Below, in pieces: positions 32,431-41,085 of a stretch of 64,000 nucleotides of DNA. Location: assembly GCA_004377185.1 (NCBI GenBank), contig SOIM01000037.1, positions 1-64,000 of the forward strand, in the 5' to 3' direction. Below the pieces are notes generated by a model. It searched no databases. It was given only the letters and a program-made list of their open reading frames with translations, and was not told where the DNA came from. A program made the position numbers and the translations under genes. The stretch is from Methanomassiliicoccales archaeon (GTDB lineage Archaea; Thermoplasmatota; Thermoplasmata; RBG-16-68-12; SOIM01). Within the stretch, counting starts at the first letter, position 1; each line of letters begins with the position of its first letter.

Positions 32431-33509
32431 ATGTCCTTGACCTTACTAAGAAGCTCATCGGAATACCGAGTGCTTTCGGCAATGAGGGTGAGATGGGGGA
32501 ATACGTAGCAACCCTCCTGGACAAGCAAGAGGTCGTTCTCCAAAAAGTGCCTGGATATCCGCCCAATGTCGTTGCGAGAAGGATTTTGAGTGGAGATGCG
32601 CCTACCATCATTCTGAACGGACATCTTGACACAATCGAGCCCCTGTCCAGCTGGCAGGAAGATCCATTCACCCCCAGGTTGAAGGGAAACATGCTCTATG
32701 GTCTGGGAGCGTCCGACATGAAGGGCGGGCTGGCCGTTCTCATCAACGTTTTCAGGAAGGTCAGGAATAGCAGGATCAATCTGATGTTCGTTGGGACGGT
32801 GGACGAGGAAGGAGAATCCACTGGTGCCCATTCTTTTGTCAGAGAGTATGAGGGTGACTTCTGTCTGGTTGGTGAACCTTCAAGAGAAAGGATTGGACTT
32901 GGGGGAAGGGGAAGGTATGTTGTAGAGATTATTGCCAAGGGTAAGGCAGCCCAAGGTGCCAGACCTCACTGGGGCATTAATGCGATTGAAGACATGGCTG
33001 AAGTGGTTGGATCATTGAAAAGGGTCAGGATACGAAAGCACAGGGTGTTGGGAGAGGGATCCATCACCCCTCTGGGAATAGAAGGAGGGGAGGAATCGCT
33101 CACCATTCCTGAGACATGCAAGCTGAAGGTTGACCGGCACACGGTCAAGGGCGAAACAAGGGATATGATAAAGAGGGATTTTGAGATGGTCGTGGGCAAA
33201 CTGGACGTCGGTTCTCGAATTCGAGTTTCGTTCGCCAAGAGAGGAACCCCCTTCCTGAAGCCATATATTGTCGATAGAAGGAACAAGTACGTTCATGGGT
33301 TCATCCAGTCCTTCAAGTCCCGATATCGAAGGGAGCCGGTGATTACTTATGCGAAGTCGGTCGGGGACTACAATGTCTTCGGATCCCGAATGCCCACAGT
33401 GGTTTTCGGACCAATCGGCAGGGGCTCGCACACCTCAAAGGAAAGGGTGGACGTCCGATCCCTGTACCGATGCGAGAAGTTCCTGACTGAATGCCTGGAG
33501 GCTTTCTAA
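32427..33509 (+). CDS. M20 family metallopeptidase / deacylase with unusual start
   Basis: About 360 residues if read from ATA 32427. The family core is intact: IILNGHLDTIEP, YGLGASDMKGGLAVL, TVDEEGESTGAHSF, VGEPS and VFGPIGRGSHTSKE, i.e. the two-metal ArgE/DapE/CPG2 type; substrate unknown. The first ATG in frame (32493) cuts off a conserved N-terminal helix that can be read upstream (VLDLTKKLIGIPSAFGNEGE) with no ATG, GTG or TTG before an in-frame stop at 32391. ATA at 32427 overlaps the purD stop as ATAG, after GGGGGAG. Confidence 0.85.
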   Translation: MDVLDLTKKLIGIPSAFGNEGEMGEYVATLLDKQEVVLQKVPGYPPNVVARRILSGDAPTIILNGHLDTIEPLSSWQEDPFTPRLKGNMLYGLGASDMKGGLAVLINVFRKVRNSRINLMFVGTVDEEGESTGAHSFVREYEGDFCLVGEPSRERIGLGGRGRYVVEIIAKGKAAQGARPHWGINAIEDMAEVVGSLKRVRIRKHRVLGEGSITPLGIEGGEESLTIPETCKLKVDRHTVKGETRDMIKRDFEMVVGKLDVGSRIRVSFAKRGTPFLKPYIVDRRNKYVHGFIQSFKSRYRREPVITYAKSVGDYNVFGSRMPTVVFGPIGRGSHTSKERVDVRSLYRCEKFLTECLEAF

Positions 33510-33547
33510 CCCAAAGAATCTTATAAGCATTGGAGAATCAGCACTAC

Positions 33548-34165
33548 ATGGACAATCTCGAAGAAATCGCAAAGGAAATCCAGGCCAATCTTGATGAGAA
33601 GGATGAAATAAGAGAGGTTGCGCTGAAGTCTTCGAGAGCAATTCTGAGGCTATCTGGATCGGCACTCAGACAAATGCAGAAGGGAGAAGACGAGTCGGAG
33701 AACCTCCAGGCCGCCAGGAACGAAGCCCATCGACTGACCGGGGTCTTGGAAGGACATCCTGATATCTACTATTCAGGTTTTGTCGAGAATGCCTTCCAGG
33801 AGCTCACCGAGGCACACGTCCTTCGAAATATCCTGAGGGGAGAACGGATCCGGGACCCGAAGGAGGTCGGCGTTCATCCAATTGCGTACCTCTTGGGTCT
33901 GGGTGATGTCGTTGGAGAACTGAGGAGGCTCGCCCTGAATTCTCTCATTAACGGCGGGGTGAAGAAGGCCAAGGACTGCCTGGAGAAGATGGAGACGATC
34001 TACGATATTCTCATCCGTTTCGACTATCCAAGTGCATTGGTGCCCATCAGGAGAAAACAGGACATTGCCAGGAGTCTGATAGAGAAAACCCGTGGCGAGA
34101 TTGCCGTTGCTTCCACAAGCAGTGCCCTTGAGGCGAAAATAGGAAACCTGGAGAAGAAGATCTGA
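33548..34165 (+). CDS. translin family RNA/ssDNA-binding protein
   Basis: 205 residues from ATG 33548, all-helical, with the translin pattern: REVALKSSRAILRLSGSALRQM, YSGFVENAFQELTEAHVL and a C-terminal YLLGLGDVVGELRRLALNSL ... YDILIRFDYPSALVPIRRKQDIARSLIEKTRGE. Archaeal translins form octamers related to the eukaryotic C3PO ribonuclease; whether the Glu catalytic triad of Trax is present is unclear. Leaderless after a CTTATAAGC element. Converges with the antitoxin gene 1 bp away. Confidence 0.9.
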   Translation: MDNLEEIAKEIQANLDEKDEIREVALKSSRAILRLSGSALRQMQKGEDESENLQAARNEAHRLTGVLEGHPDIYYSGFVENAFQELTEAHVLRNILRGERIRDPKEVGVHPIAYLLGLGDVVGELRRLALNSLINGGVKKAKDCLEKMETIYDILIRFDYPSALVPIRRKQDIARSLIEKTRGEIAVASTSSALEAKIGNLEKKI

Positions 34166-34166
34166 A

Positions 34167-34610
34167 CTATCTGCGGAAAGTAACCTTCATGGTCTCTACT
34201 TGCGAGACTGGCTTCTTGTCTTTCCCCCTTCTTGAAAGGGTCACCAATCCCCATTTCTGAAGTGCGCTCAAATCGTCGTACACGTTCTTGTAGTTCCTGT
34301 TCAGTTGCCCTGCAAGGTCTGTTATTGATTTCACATCGTGCATTCTCACATATTCCAGAAGCTCCAGTCTTCTGGGGGAGAGGTCCGCGAATATCTCTGG
34401 CGTATCAATCTCTATCTTCTCGATGTACTCACAGCCCTCGGTTCTTAACGCTCTCCACAAAATGTAGTCGTCCACGAAGAAGGGGCTACCACACTTGTCA
34501 ACAGAAACCCTCTGATGCAGAGCCTCTATCGAACCGTAGCCTCTACCCAGCTCCTCCAGTTCGTTTTGGATGTCCTTCTGTCTGTGAATCTTCTCGGTTT
34601 CTATGATCAC
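34167..34610 (-). CDS. HVO_A0114-like winged-helix antitoxin/regulator
   Basis: 147 residues. The C-terminal winged helix reads LSPRRLELLEYVRMHDVKSITDLAGQLNRNYKNVYDDLSALQKWGLV, the HVO_A0114 group, commonly found next to TumE-type toxins. The N-terminal half (YGSIEALHQRVSVDKCGSP) is likely the toxin-binding part. It starts 9 bp after the toxin stop, so the toxin is first in this operon. Probable autorepressor. Confidence 0.8.
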   Translation of the reverse strand: MIIETEKIHRQKDIQNELEELGRGYGSIEALHQRVSVDKCGSPFFVDDYILWRALRTEGCEYIEKIEIDTPEIFADLSPRRLELLEYVRMHDVKSITDLAGQLNRNYKNVYDDLSALQKWGLVTLSRRGKDKKPVSQVETMKVTFRR

Positions 34611-34619
34611 TCTCTCCCC

Positions 34620-34919
34620 TCACAAAGCGGAAATGTCCATAGTCAACAGATTCTTTCTGAATTCTTTTACCAGTCCAGCCACTTGTTTCAATGACTTCTT
34701 TGGGCAAGGTTTCTGTTCAAGGAGGGAACCGTTCTCATCATATTTGTCGAAGTGTGGGCCTATCTCCCAATTGTCGAATCTGACCAGAGGAACCCACGAA
34801 CCCTCCGAAAGAACCTTGTACGTGTAGCTGAAGAACTGGATCTTGTTTCCCTCCAAAACCTCAATCGAGTCCAAGACCTCGTTCTTATGAACCCAAATCC
34901 GTTCTTTTGTAATTCTCAC
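34620..34919 (-). CDS. TumE-like (DUF6516) toxin
   Basis: 99 residues from GTG 34919. The core SYTYKVLSEGSWVPLVRFDNWEIGPHFDKYDENG matches the DUF6516/TumE pattern with conserved RxDN and PHxDK residues, then a KKSLKQVAGLVKEFRK helix. The family is annotated as the toxin partner of HVO_A0114-type HTH proteins, as found here. Mechanism is not established to my knowledge. The operon lies next to an AT-rich 270-bp region and may be a gained module. Confidence 0.75.
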   Translation of the reverse strand: MRITKERIWVHKNEVLDSIEVLEGNKIQFFSYTYKVLSEGSWVPLVRFDNWEIGPHFDKYDENGSLLEQKPCPKKSLKQVAGLVKEFRKNLLTMDISAL

Positions 34920-35189
34920 CTAATCACCGGCAAAAACGAGACAAACAAAATAAAACTATCTTTAGAAACTGAGAACTGCTTTCAATTCTGATAATATCCG
35001 TTTATTCGATTTCGTGAGAGCCAGTAATACATTTACCAAATACACCATAGTTTTTTCCTTTCTACTCTGGACGGTTCCTTTACCAATCAGACCATATTAT
35101 CATTTTTCTGTTCCATTTTTGATATTCAGGTCGAAATCTAGTTAAATCAAATCAGGAAATCAATTCCGTTAAATTCACGAGGATTTCAC
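34920..35189. other. AT-rich intergenic region between divergent operons
   Basis: 270 bp with much lower G+C than its surroundings, holding the promoters of the TumE operon (minus) and the sensor operon (plus). No ORF, tRNA or clear hairpin is seen. The low G+C fits recent acquisition of one of the flanks. Confidence 0.45.
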
Positions 35190-36131
35190 ATGGCAAATCG
35201 AGGTTCTGTTGGCGGGAGGAATGAACAAGACTCGTCCTCTTCGAGCGAATTCCCGAAGGACGAGAACGCGTACGGAGGTTTTGCCGAAGCCATATCCGCC
35301 CTCGAGAAGCTGAACCGTCTGGAATCCGACATCGCCACCATAATATCTGCGTGCAAGGTCCCCATCAAGGAAATCAAGAAGTTCTTCAGATGTACGACCC
35401 CTGACCAGGCTTCCAACGTCTCCATGTTCCAATACATGAGAGCGCTTTTCATGCAATTCGGCATAGATTTGGAGATATCGAGCATCGAACCATATTGCTA
35501 TTCTTTTACTGTGAGGAGTTCGGCAGTGTCTGACCTATACTCGGGCACCCGAGGTCGCACGTGCGATATAGTCGGTGAGGCAATATCCAGGTTCTTCCAG
35601 CGAGAGCTCAACCTTGACTGTCATGTCAAAGAGATTAGATGTGTGAATGCGGAGAATGGATGTTGTGAGTTTGAGGCAACGATAGACAGGGAAGACTTCT
35701 GTAGGGTGACTCTGGGAGATGCAGAAAGGGAGATACTGAGAACATTGATGCAATCCCACGGTCAGGATGATCTTCAAGGTGTCTCTTCCGACAGGATGGA
35801 CGAAGAACTGGAATTTCGAATAGCACTGCTCAAGAAGTGGGACCTCGTTGGTGAGGATGGGAAGGTGACCGAGCTTGGCATCAAGTGCACCACCCAGAGC
35901 CTGGAAGAGAACGATTTCGAACCACCATGGAGGGGGATGAGCGAACTGTCATCGGCCATTTCGAGCGCTCTGTCATTCGCCGAGGCCGGTCGAGTCTCGC
36001 TCTCCGATGATTCCCCCAATGACGATCAAACCGGCAAGATCTCTGACCTGAAAGAGGTCAGGGAGTGCAGAAGCTTTGCCGAGTTGCTGGCAAAGCAAGT
36101 CAACAAAGAATCCAAAAAGGAGGGATTCTGA
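35190..36131 (+). CDS. V4R-like sensor protein with winged helix
   Basis: 313 residues. After a Ser/acidic N terminus, residues about 60-175 resemble a V4R-type small-molecule-binding domain (FQYMRALFMQFGID, RTCDIVGEAISRFFQRELNLDCHVKEIRC, ending NGCCEFEATI with the Cys near the strand end typical of V4R). Residues about 178-245 look like a winged helix (AEREILRTLMQSHG, EEFRIALLKKWDLVGEDGKVTELG). This suggests a ligand- or redox-responsive regulator. First gene of a tightly packed operon; the KaiC-like gene begins 1 bp after its stop. Family match is moderate. Confidence 0.6.
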   Translation: MANRGSVGGRNEQDSSSSSEFPKDENAYGGFAEAISALEKLNRLESDIATIISACKVPIKEIKKFFRCTTPDQASNVSMFQYMRALFMQFGIDLEISSIEPYCYSFTVRSSAVSDLYSGTRGRTCDIVGEAISRFFQRELNLDCHVKEIRCVNAENGCCEFEATIDREDFCRVTLGDAEREILRTLMQSHGQDDLQGVSSDRMDEELEFRIALLKKWDLVGEDGKVTELGIKCTTQSLEENDFEPPWRGMSELSSAISSALSFAEAGRVSLSDDSPNDDQTGKISDLKEVRECRSFAELLAKQVNKESKKEGF

Positions 36132-36132
36132 A

Positions 36133-37005
36133 ATGAACAGGATAGAAACCGGAATATTTGGGCTCGATCAATTGATCGAGGGCGGATTGAACGAAAAGAG
36201 CACCATTGTGATAGTGGGCTCTAGCGGAACAGGAAAAACCACATTCGGAGTACAGTTCCTCTTGCATGGCATTGAGAACGGTGAGCAAGGTCTCTTCGTA
36301 ACACTCGAAGAATCGCCAGAACAAATAATGCGCCAAGCGGAGACAATTGGTTTGGACATGAGGAAGCACTATGAGAAGAACCTGTTCTTCATACATCTAA
36401 AAGGGAAGAACTTCAAGAAGATGATCGAAGAGCAGCTTCCACAGCTAGTCAAGGCCAGAAGCGACTACGACATCAGCACCAGGGTGGTAATCGATCCAAT
36501 AACCCCCGTCCTTTGGGCGACCGAGGACAAACTTGAGCAGAGGGAGCTCATCGGAAGGCTCTTCTACACGTTGAGGGAACTCGGAGTTGTCGTTTCGACC
36601 GTGGAGGAGCACACCAAGCCTGGCGAGGCGGTGGGAGAAGACGTGCTTCTTCCGATATACCTTGCGGACGGAGCTCTGCATCTGGAGTACTACCCCATCG
36701 GAGGAGCCTTCAACCGAACTCTCAAGGTTGTGAAGATGAGAGGGACCCACCACGGCGAGGGCGTGTATCCATACATGTTCATCCGAGGCTTGGGAGTGGT
36801 TGTTAGGGCATCCGCTACCGAAGTCACCCGCGAGCAGGGCGGGGACTACAGCGAAGTCTTTGACAAGGCAATAAAGACGGCCGAATCGAGCCAAGCACCC
36901 AAGCAGTTGTGCGGGAAGATAAAGAAGATGAAGGAATCCTGGGACTACGACTATTCCCCTGAAGAGGCTCTGCACATAGTCTTCGATTCATGCAAAATCA
37001 AGTAG
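36133..37005 (+). CDS. KaiC-like RecA-superfamily ATPase
   Basis: 290 residues from ATG 36133 (MNRIETGIFGLDQLIEGGL). Walker A VGSSGTGKTTFGVQFLLHG, catalytic-Glu segment LFVTLEESPEQIM, Walker B region STRVVIDPITPVLW, and the KaiC C-terminal VVKMRGTHHGEGVYPYMFIRGLGV. A single KaiC domain, as in archaeal signalling ATPases. Within the operon it probably acts as the nucleotide-driven switch between the V4R sensor and the Roadblock protein. The C-terminal 60 residues are extra. Confidence 0.9.
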   Translation: MNRIETGIFGLDQLIEGGLNEKSTIVIVGSSGTGKTTFGVQFLLHGIENGEQGLFVTLEESPEQIMRQAETIGLDMRKHYEKNLFFIHLKGKNFKKMIEEQLPQLVKARSDYDISTRVVIDPITPVLWATEDKLEQRELIGRLFYTLRELGVVVSTVEEHTKPGEAVGEDVLLPIYLADGALHLEYYPIGGAFNRTLKVVKMRGTHHGEGVYPYMFIRGLGVVVRASATEVTREQGGDYSEVFDKAIKTAESSQAPKQLCGKIKKMKESWDYDYSPEEALHIVFDSCKIK

Positions 37006-37016
37006 AGTGTGCACCC

Positions 37017-37808
37017 ATGACAGACCCGAAGAAGGATATCGACAAGCGGATGGAAGCCGGAACGGCCACCATGCTCAAGCACATGCTGGACCTGGAACTT
37101 AGGAAGGTCAAGGATGAGAATGGCATTGACGCGGTCATGTTCATGGGTGTGGACGGCCGGATGTTCTCCTCGGATATCCCTGTTGACCTTACTCCTCCGC
37201 AGTACAGGCTCTTGAACTTGGTGAAGTCACATCTTCCTCACATCTGCGGCCAGTTGAGCGCGGAGAACCTGCAGATATCCGTCCAGTACTACGAGGGTGG
37301 TACAATCATCATTTCAGGGGTGGGTCCGAACGCGTTTCTCATCTTCTTACTGACCAAGAAGATAGAGTTCAATGATATGGAGAAGATGCTCGCCAACGTG
37401 GAGGATGCCAGTGTCGTCATGAGGCATCTCTTCGAGCTGAGACCTCACTCCCCTGAAATCCTGTCAACCTACAGCGAGAAGGTCGCTGCAGAGCTCACTG
37501 ACCTATCAAGGCGACTGTTCGTGGAACGGTTCGAGGAAACACCGGGGTACAAGAAGAACATGGAGATACTGAACTTCGTCAAGAAGAAGATAAAACAAAC
37601 AGTGGGTGTGGGAGCCGTTGATGAAGTTGTGACCTTCTCTTTTAACGAGCTTGGTACATCCGCGGCCTATATGAATGACGACCTCTGGCTGAAGTTTATG
37701 GAGAACGTGATACACCACATTGAGGAAATGAGCGGAGACATGGTCGCCCAGGATTTCGCATCCACTTCGTTGCCTGAGATTCAGAAGAAGCTCAAATCAT
37801 TTGTGTGA
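37017..37808 (+). CDS. Roadblock-like domain protein with helical C-terminal extension
   Basis: 263 residues from ATG 37017. Residues about 25-120 look like a Roadblock/longin-type fold (GIDAVMFMGVDGRMFSSDIP, ISVQYYEGGTIIISGVGPNAFLIFLL). The C-terminal half is helical and includes FNELGTSAAYMNDDLWLKFMENVIHHIEEMSG, unassigned. It may connect the KaiC-like ATPase to the regulators downstream. Spacing to neighbours is 11 and 9 bp, so operonic. Confidence 0.65.
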   Translation: MTDPKKDIDKRMEAGTATMLKHMLDLELRKVKDENGIDAVMFMGVDGRMFSSDIPVDLTPPQYRLLNLVKSHLPHICGQLSAENLQISVQYYEGGTIIISGVGPNAFLIFLLTKKIEFNDMEKMLANVEDASVVMRHLFELRPHSPEILSTYSEKVAAELTDLSRRLFVERFEETPGYKKNMEILNFVKKKIKQTVGVGAVDEVVTFSFNELGTSAAYMNDDLWLKFMENVIHHIEEMSGDMVAQDFASTSLPEIQKKLKSFV

Positions 37809-37817
37809 GGCTCGGTG

Positions 37818-39548
37818 ATGGTTGATGAGAAACGGGTTGTGGAAGATCGGAGGGATGTAGCTCAAGCTCGCTGTCAGTATTGTGGCCGGACGTTCAAATC
37901 TCCCCGAGGAAGAAGCATTCATGAACGGGCTTGCAAGAAGAGAGAGTCGACCACTTCCCGTGAGGATGTCGTGGGAGAAGGCGTTCCAGAGCATGTATCA
38001 TCGGCAGTGACTTCTGCGTCGGGGGCCGAGGTCGTGGACATCGTCGAGGAGCTCACGGTCCCCATTCCTGCTGATCAAGAAGGGGGCCTCAAGGTTGACT
38101 TCCGGATGCCTGAAGCAAGCTATGTGTCTGATGCTTCAGCCGAGATAAAGCAACTCATCTCTCAGATGGAAAAGGAGAGGAAGAAGTGGGAAGAAGAGCG
38201 AAAGAGATTCATGGAACAGACCGAAGCCCTTGTGGTTGAAGAGGAACGCTATCCGACCACCGAGATTTCCGAGCCCCGGTCTCTGAGGGAACTGGACGTT
38301 GAGGATGTCAAGCTCTTTGAGATGAAAGTAGCAGGGGAATTGGATGAGATGAGGGCCCAGCTCCGGAAGAAAGCGGACGCGGAAATGACGAGGGAACTGC
38401 TCGAAATGAAGGAGGACGTGGCGACACAACTCGATTACCTGGATGATAATGTTGCCACGCTGACCACGGTACTGAGCGAATTCAGTGCACGTACTCTGGA
38501 CGACCTAGCGGTCTTGAGGAAGAACCTCAAGGTGAAAGCAGACGAGGGTGATTTGGATTCTGTGAAGAAAAAGATCCGAAGGATGAATACGAAACTTGAA
38601 GGGGTCTTGGAAGAGGTTGGCTACCGAGAAAGTCTAGATATATCAAAGATTCCTCCCGGAATACTGGAGCTTGTGTACCAGACTACTCTGGATGATATTG
38701 CCAGGGCCTTGAACAAGACGCTTGGACATTCGGATGCTGAGAAGACGATTTTGGGTGTGTTAGAGGAGGTTAGGCTGAAGACCAGTGGTAGCGAACTCTT
38801 CCGGTATCAGTCTCCTAGGTTCGAAATCAAAGGTATGGCTTCCTCAATGGAAAAGGGTTTGATATCGGCCAAGCAGGTGCAAATGACCTACGAAGAACTT
38901 GTCAAGAAGATGTTGGAACACATACCTAGACACACGCCCAAGAACTTCCGGGCGCTGATCAAGGTCAAGAGCCAGGAATTTGCAGTTGACAGAAGCAACA
39001 GGCTGGGAAAAGAACTGAGAAACATAAGCCAGGATGTTCAGTCTCTTCAGGGGTCACTGTCAGAAGTCTCTCAGAATGTGTCGGTAGAGGTATCGCGGTT
39101 GAGTTCACAGCTGAAGGACATCAGAAGGGAACTGGAGAAGGCAATCTCAGATAGCAAGGTCGAGGTTTCCGTCGGCGCATCGGAACCCAAGGATGAGGGT
39201 CAGTCACTGAGTAGGGAGGAAAGGATCGTTCAGGCGAGATTCCAACATGACGTGAATGGACATGAGGCGGATCCCACAAGCCAGTTGCAAGAGGAGGATG
39301 ACTCTGGGGCAATATCTTACAATGAAATCGAAGGTGTCGTTCTTTCTTCAATCCCAGAAGAGGGTGTCAGCTTCACCAAACTGAAGAAGAAATTGAGTCC
39401 CGCCTTTCCTGGAATGGACGTTCAGTCCGTTCTTGATTCGTTATTCCAAAGAGGCCTGACTGAGAAGAGGCCAAGAGGAAAAGGATTCATCTATTACGCC
39501 AAAGAAGAGGCAGAAAAAGAAGAAGGGAGTGGCCCCGAAAATGAGTGA
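37818..39548 (+). CDS. C2H2 zinc-finger / long coiled-coil / winged-helix protein
   Basis: 576 residues from ATG 37818. Residues about 15-40 form a C2H2 finger (CQYCGRTFKSPRGRSIHERAC). An acidic linker leads to long coiled coils (QLISQMEKERKKWEEERKRFM and RTLDDLAVLRKNLKVKADEGD), a conserved-looking middle (IPPGILELVYQTTLDDIARAL), more coiled coil, and a C-terminal winged helix (ISYNEIEGVVLSSIPEEGVSFTKLKKKL). DNA binding at both ends with an extended middle suggests a chromatin- or membrane-organising or regulatory role. It is not a family I recognise. Overlaps the next gene by 8 bp. Confidence 0.6.
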   Translation: MVDEKRVVEDRRDVAQARCQYCGRTFKSPRGRSIHERACKKRESTTSREDVVGEGVPEHVSSAVTSASGAEVVDIVEELTVPIPADQEGGLKVDFRMPEASYVSDASAEIKQLISQMEKERKKWEEERKRFMEQTEALVVEEERYPTTEISEPRSLRELDVEDVKLFEMKVAGELDEMRAQLRKKADAEMTRELLEMKEDVATQLDYLDDNVATLTTVLSEFSARTLDDLAVLRKNLKVKADEGDLDSVKKKIRRMNTKLEGVLEEVGYRESLDISKIPPGILELVYQTTLDDIARALNKTLGHSDAEKTILGVLEEVRLKTSGSELFRYQSPRFEIKGMASSMEKGLISAKQVQMTYEELVKKMLEHIPRHTPKNFRALIKVKSQEFAVDRSNRLGKELRNISQDVQSLQGSLSEVSQNVSVEVSRLSSQLKDIRRELEKAISDSKVEVSVGASEPKDEGQSLSREERIVQARFQHDVNGHEADPTSQLQEEDDSGAISYNEIEGVVLSSIPEEGVSFTKLKKKLSPAFPGMDVQSVLDSLFQRGLTEKRPRGKGFIYYAKEEAEKEEGSGPENE

Positions 39549-39789
39549 AGAAGAATCAGGGAGAGGTTCCGAGAAGAAAGGCATAGAGGACCTCTCCCGG
39601 ACCGAATTGCTGGTCTACGGAATCCTAACAGAGGAAGGATTCACCTTGGAGAGAATAGGAAAGGAGGTTGGGGACAAGGCCAGCTACACTGAGGTTCTGG
39701 ACGCGCTCAAGGTGCTGCTTGACAGTGAACTCGTGTCCGTCACCATGCATGGTAGACACACGATTTACCAAAGGGTTGAAGAATACTAG
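39541..39789 (+). CDS. small winged-helix protein
   Basis: 82 residues from ATG 39541. The core LSRTELLVYGILTEEGFTLERIGKEVGDKASYTEVLDALKVLLDSELVS is a winged helix similar in pattern to the C-terminal domain of the preceding protein, with which it overlaps by 8 bp. It may be a duplicated, detached copy that pairs with it. Confidence 0.65.
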   Translation: MSEEESGRGSEKKGIEDLSRTELLVYGILTEEGFTLERIGKEVGDKASYTEVLDALKVLLDSELVSVTMHGRHTIYQRVEEY

Positions 39790-39801
39790 GAGGTGAAAGA
39801 A

Positions 39802-40422
39802 ATGCTTGACGTAGCATTGGTGTCGCTCATCCAAGACATGAGCGACAAGGCTGGAGTGGAAGGCACAATAGAGTATTGGACGCGTGTCGGAGAGAACATG
39901 GCCAAAAGGTTAGGAAAAGAGGCGTACGTGGGCTGGCCGTCCTTTAATGTTGCCCTGCGAGAAGGGAGAACTGGATTCTCCATCGAGGGCGATGTCACTG
40001 CCCTGACCGATCTAGCAATAACGGACGTGGACGGGGACGTGGTTGGCTATCTGTACGCGCTCAAGCAGTGTTGCTTCGTGCCGACGATCATGAGAACGAG
40101 GCTGAGCGTTGGGGCCCTTCCGAGCGCAGACAGGGCGGTCGCGGAGGAGTACAACAACAGTGTCCACGATATCGCAGTGTGCAACTTCTGCGTTATCCAC
40201 GAGAAATTCAGGCAAGAGGCCTCGAAGAACATCACTGTCGGAGGCCAGGTACTGGACTGTCTAATGCTCGCAACAAGGGGCTTCACGGGAGAGACGAAGA
40301 TCTCCGAGGACAATCTCAAGAAGATTGGAATGAACCCCGAGTACGTGAGAAGCCTTCTGAGAAACTACGACTGCGTGTACGCGGTCCTTATGAAAGGCGC
40401 GAGACTTGTGAAGGAGGATTGA
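39802..40422 (+). CDS. uncharacterised Cys-containing protein, paralogue 1
   Basis: 206 residues from ATG 39802, set by GGAGGTGA 6 nt upstream. I do not recognise the family. It is a clear paralogue of the next gene: shared blocks are DKAGVEGTIEYW, WPSFNVALREGR, a Cys pair (QCCFVPTIM), AVAEEYNNSV, CNFCVIHEKFRQE and NYDCVYAVL. Conserved Cys and His suggest a metal or redox site or a small-molecule pocket. It is the sixth gene of the sensor operon and has no membrane segment. Confidence 0.6.
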   Translation: MLDVALVSLIQDMSDKAGVEGTIEYWTRVGENMAKRLGKEAYVGWPSFNVALREGRTGFSIEGDVTALTDLAITDVDGDVVGYLYALKQCCFVPTIMRTRLSVGALPSADRAVAEEYNNSVHDIAVCNFCVIHEKFRQEASKNITVGGQVLDCLMLATRGFTGETKISEDNLKKIGMNPEYVRSLLRNYDCVYAVLMKGARLVKED

Positions 40423-40424
40423 AA

Positions 40425-41039
40425 ATGTCCGAAGTAAGAGAAGAATTGACGGAAAGCAATCCATTCGTTGATGTGGCGACCCATCTGTTCCTGGAGGACA
40501 TAGCGGACAAGCAGGGCGCGGCCGGTCTCAACAACTACCTGATGAGCCTGGCTACATCGCTGGCAAAAAGCATGCCGGCGGAGGAGTATGATACCTGGGA
40601 AGATTTCCTGGATGCCCTTAGAAACCGCCAGTCCATACTGTCGGCGTTCGAAGTGGTCACCACACCCACCGATAACTGCGTGGTCAATCCGGTCTGCCCC
40701 TTCGCTCGAGGCTGGCTGGAATACACAAAGAGAATAGGCACTTTCTCCAAGATACATAGCGAGGTCGCGGAGTACTACAACTCGACCGTGAAGGCGGGTG
40801 CAATCAACTCCATGTGCATAATCCATCAGACCTTCAGAAGAGCTGCTGCCGATCGCATTTGTATCGCAGGAAAACAATTGCGTGTGGCACAGACGGCAGC
40901 CATCTGGAGCGACGGTGAGAAGAAGGTAGTGCCAGCAGAATGGCAGCCTATAATTCTGGAGAGGGCGGGCATCACCGAAACGGACCTCAATATGATTATG
41001 AGGAACAACGCCTGCGTTTGGGTTGTCTATACCGACTAA
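40425..41039 (+). CDS. uncharacterised Cys-containing protein, paralogue 2
   Basis: 204 residues from ATG 40425, 2 bp after the previous stop; the longer track ORF is a shadow of paralogue 1. Matching blocks are DKQGAAGLNNYL, WEDFLDALRNRQS, NCVVNPVCPF, EVAEYYNSTV, MCIIHQTFRRA and NNACVWVVY. Shared features are the Cys-x-Ile-His-xx-Phe-Arg motif and a near-C-terminal Cys. Tandem duplication with strong divergence suggests heterodimer partners. Function unknown. Confidence 0.6.
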   Translation: MSEVREELTESNPFVDVATHLFLEDIADKQGAAGLNNYLMSLATSLAKSMPAEEYDTWEDFLDALRNRQSILSAFEVVTTPTDNCVVNPVCPFARGWLEYTKRIGTFSKIHSEVAEYYNSTVKAGAINSMCIIHQTFRRAAADRICIAGKQLRVAQTAAIWSDGEKKVVPAEWQPIILERAGITETDLNMIMRNNACVWVVYTD

Positions 41040-41085
41040 GGCCTAACAACAGCTGGTTTGCCGGTTCAAAGGCAGATGTGATTCA

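Noticed and set aside
40068-40424. N-terminal part of the 323-aa ORF
   Set aside because: It is a frame shadow of paralogue 1 (39802-40422); the true second paralogue starts at ATG 40425.
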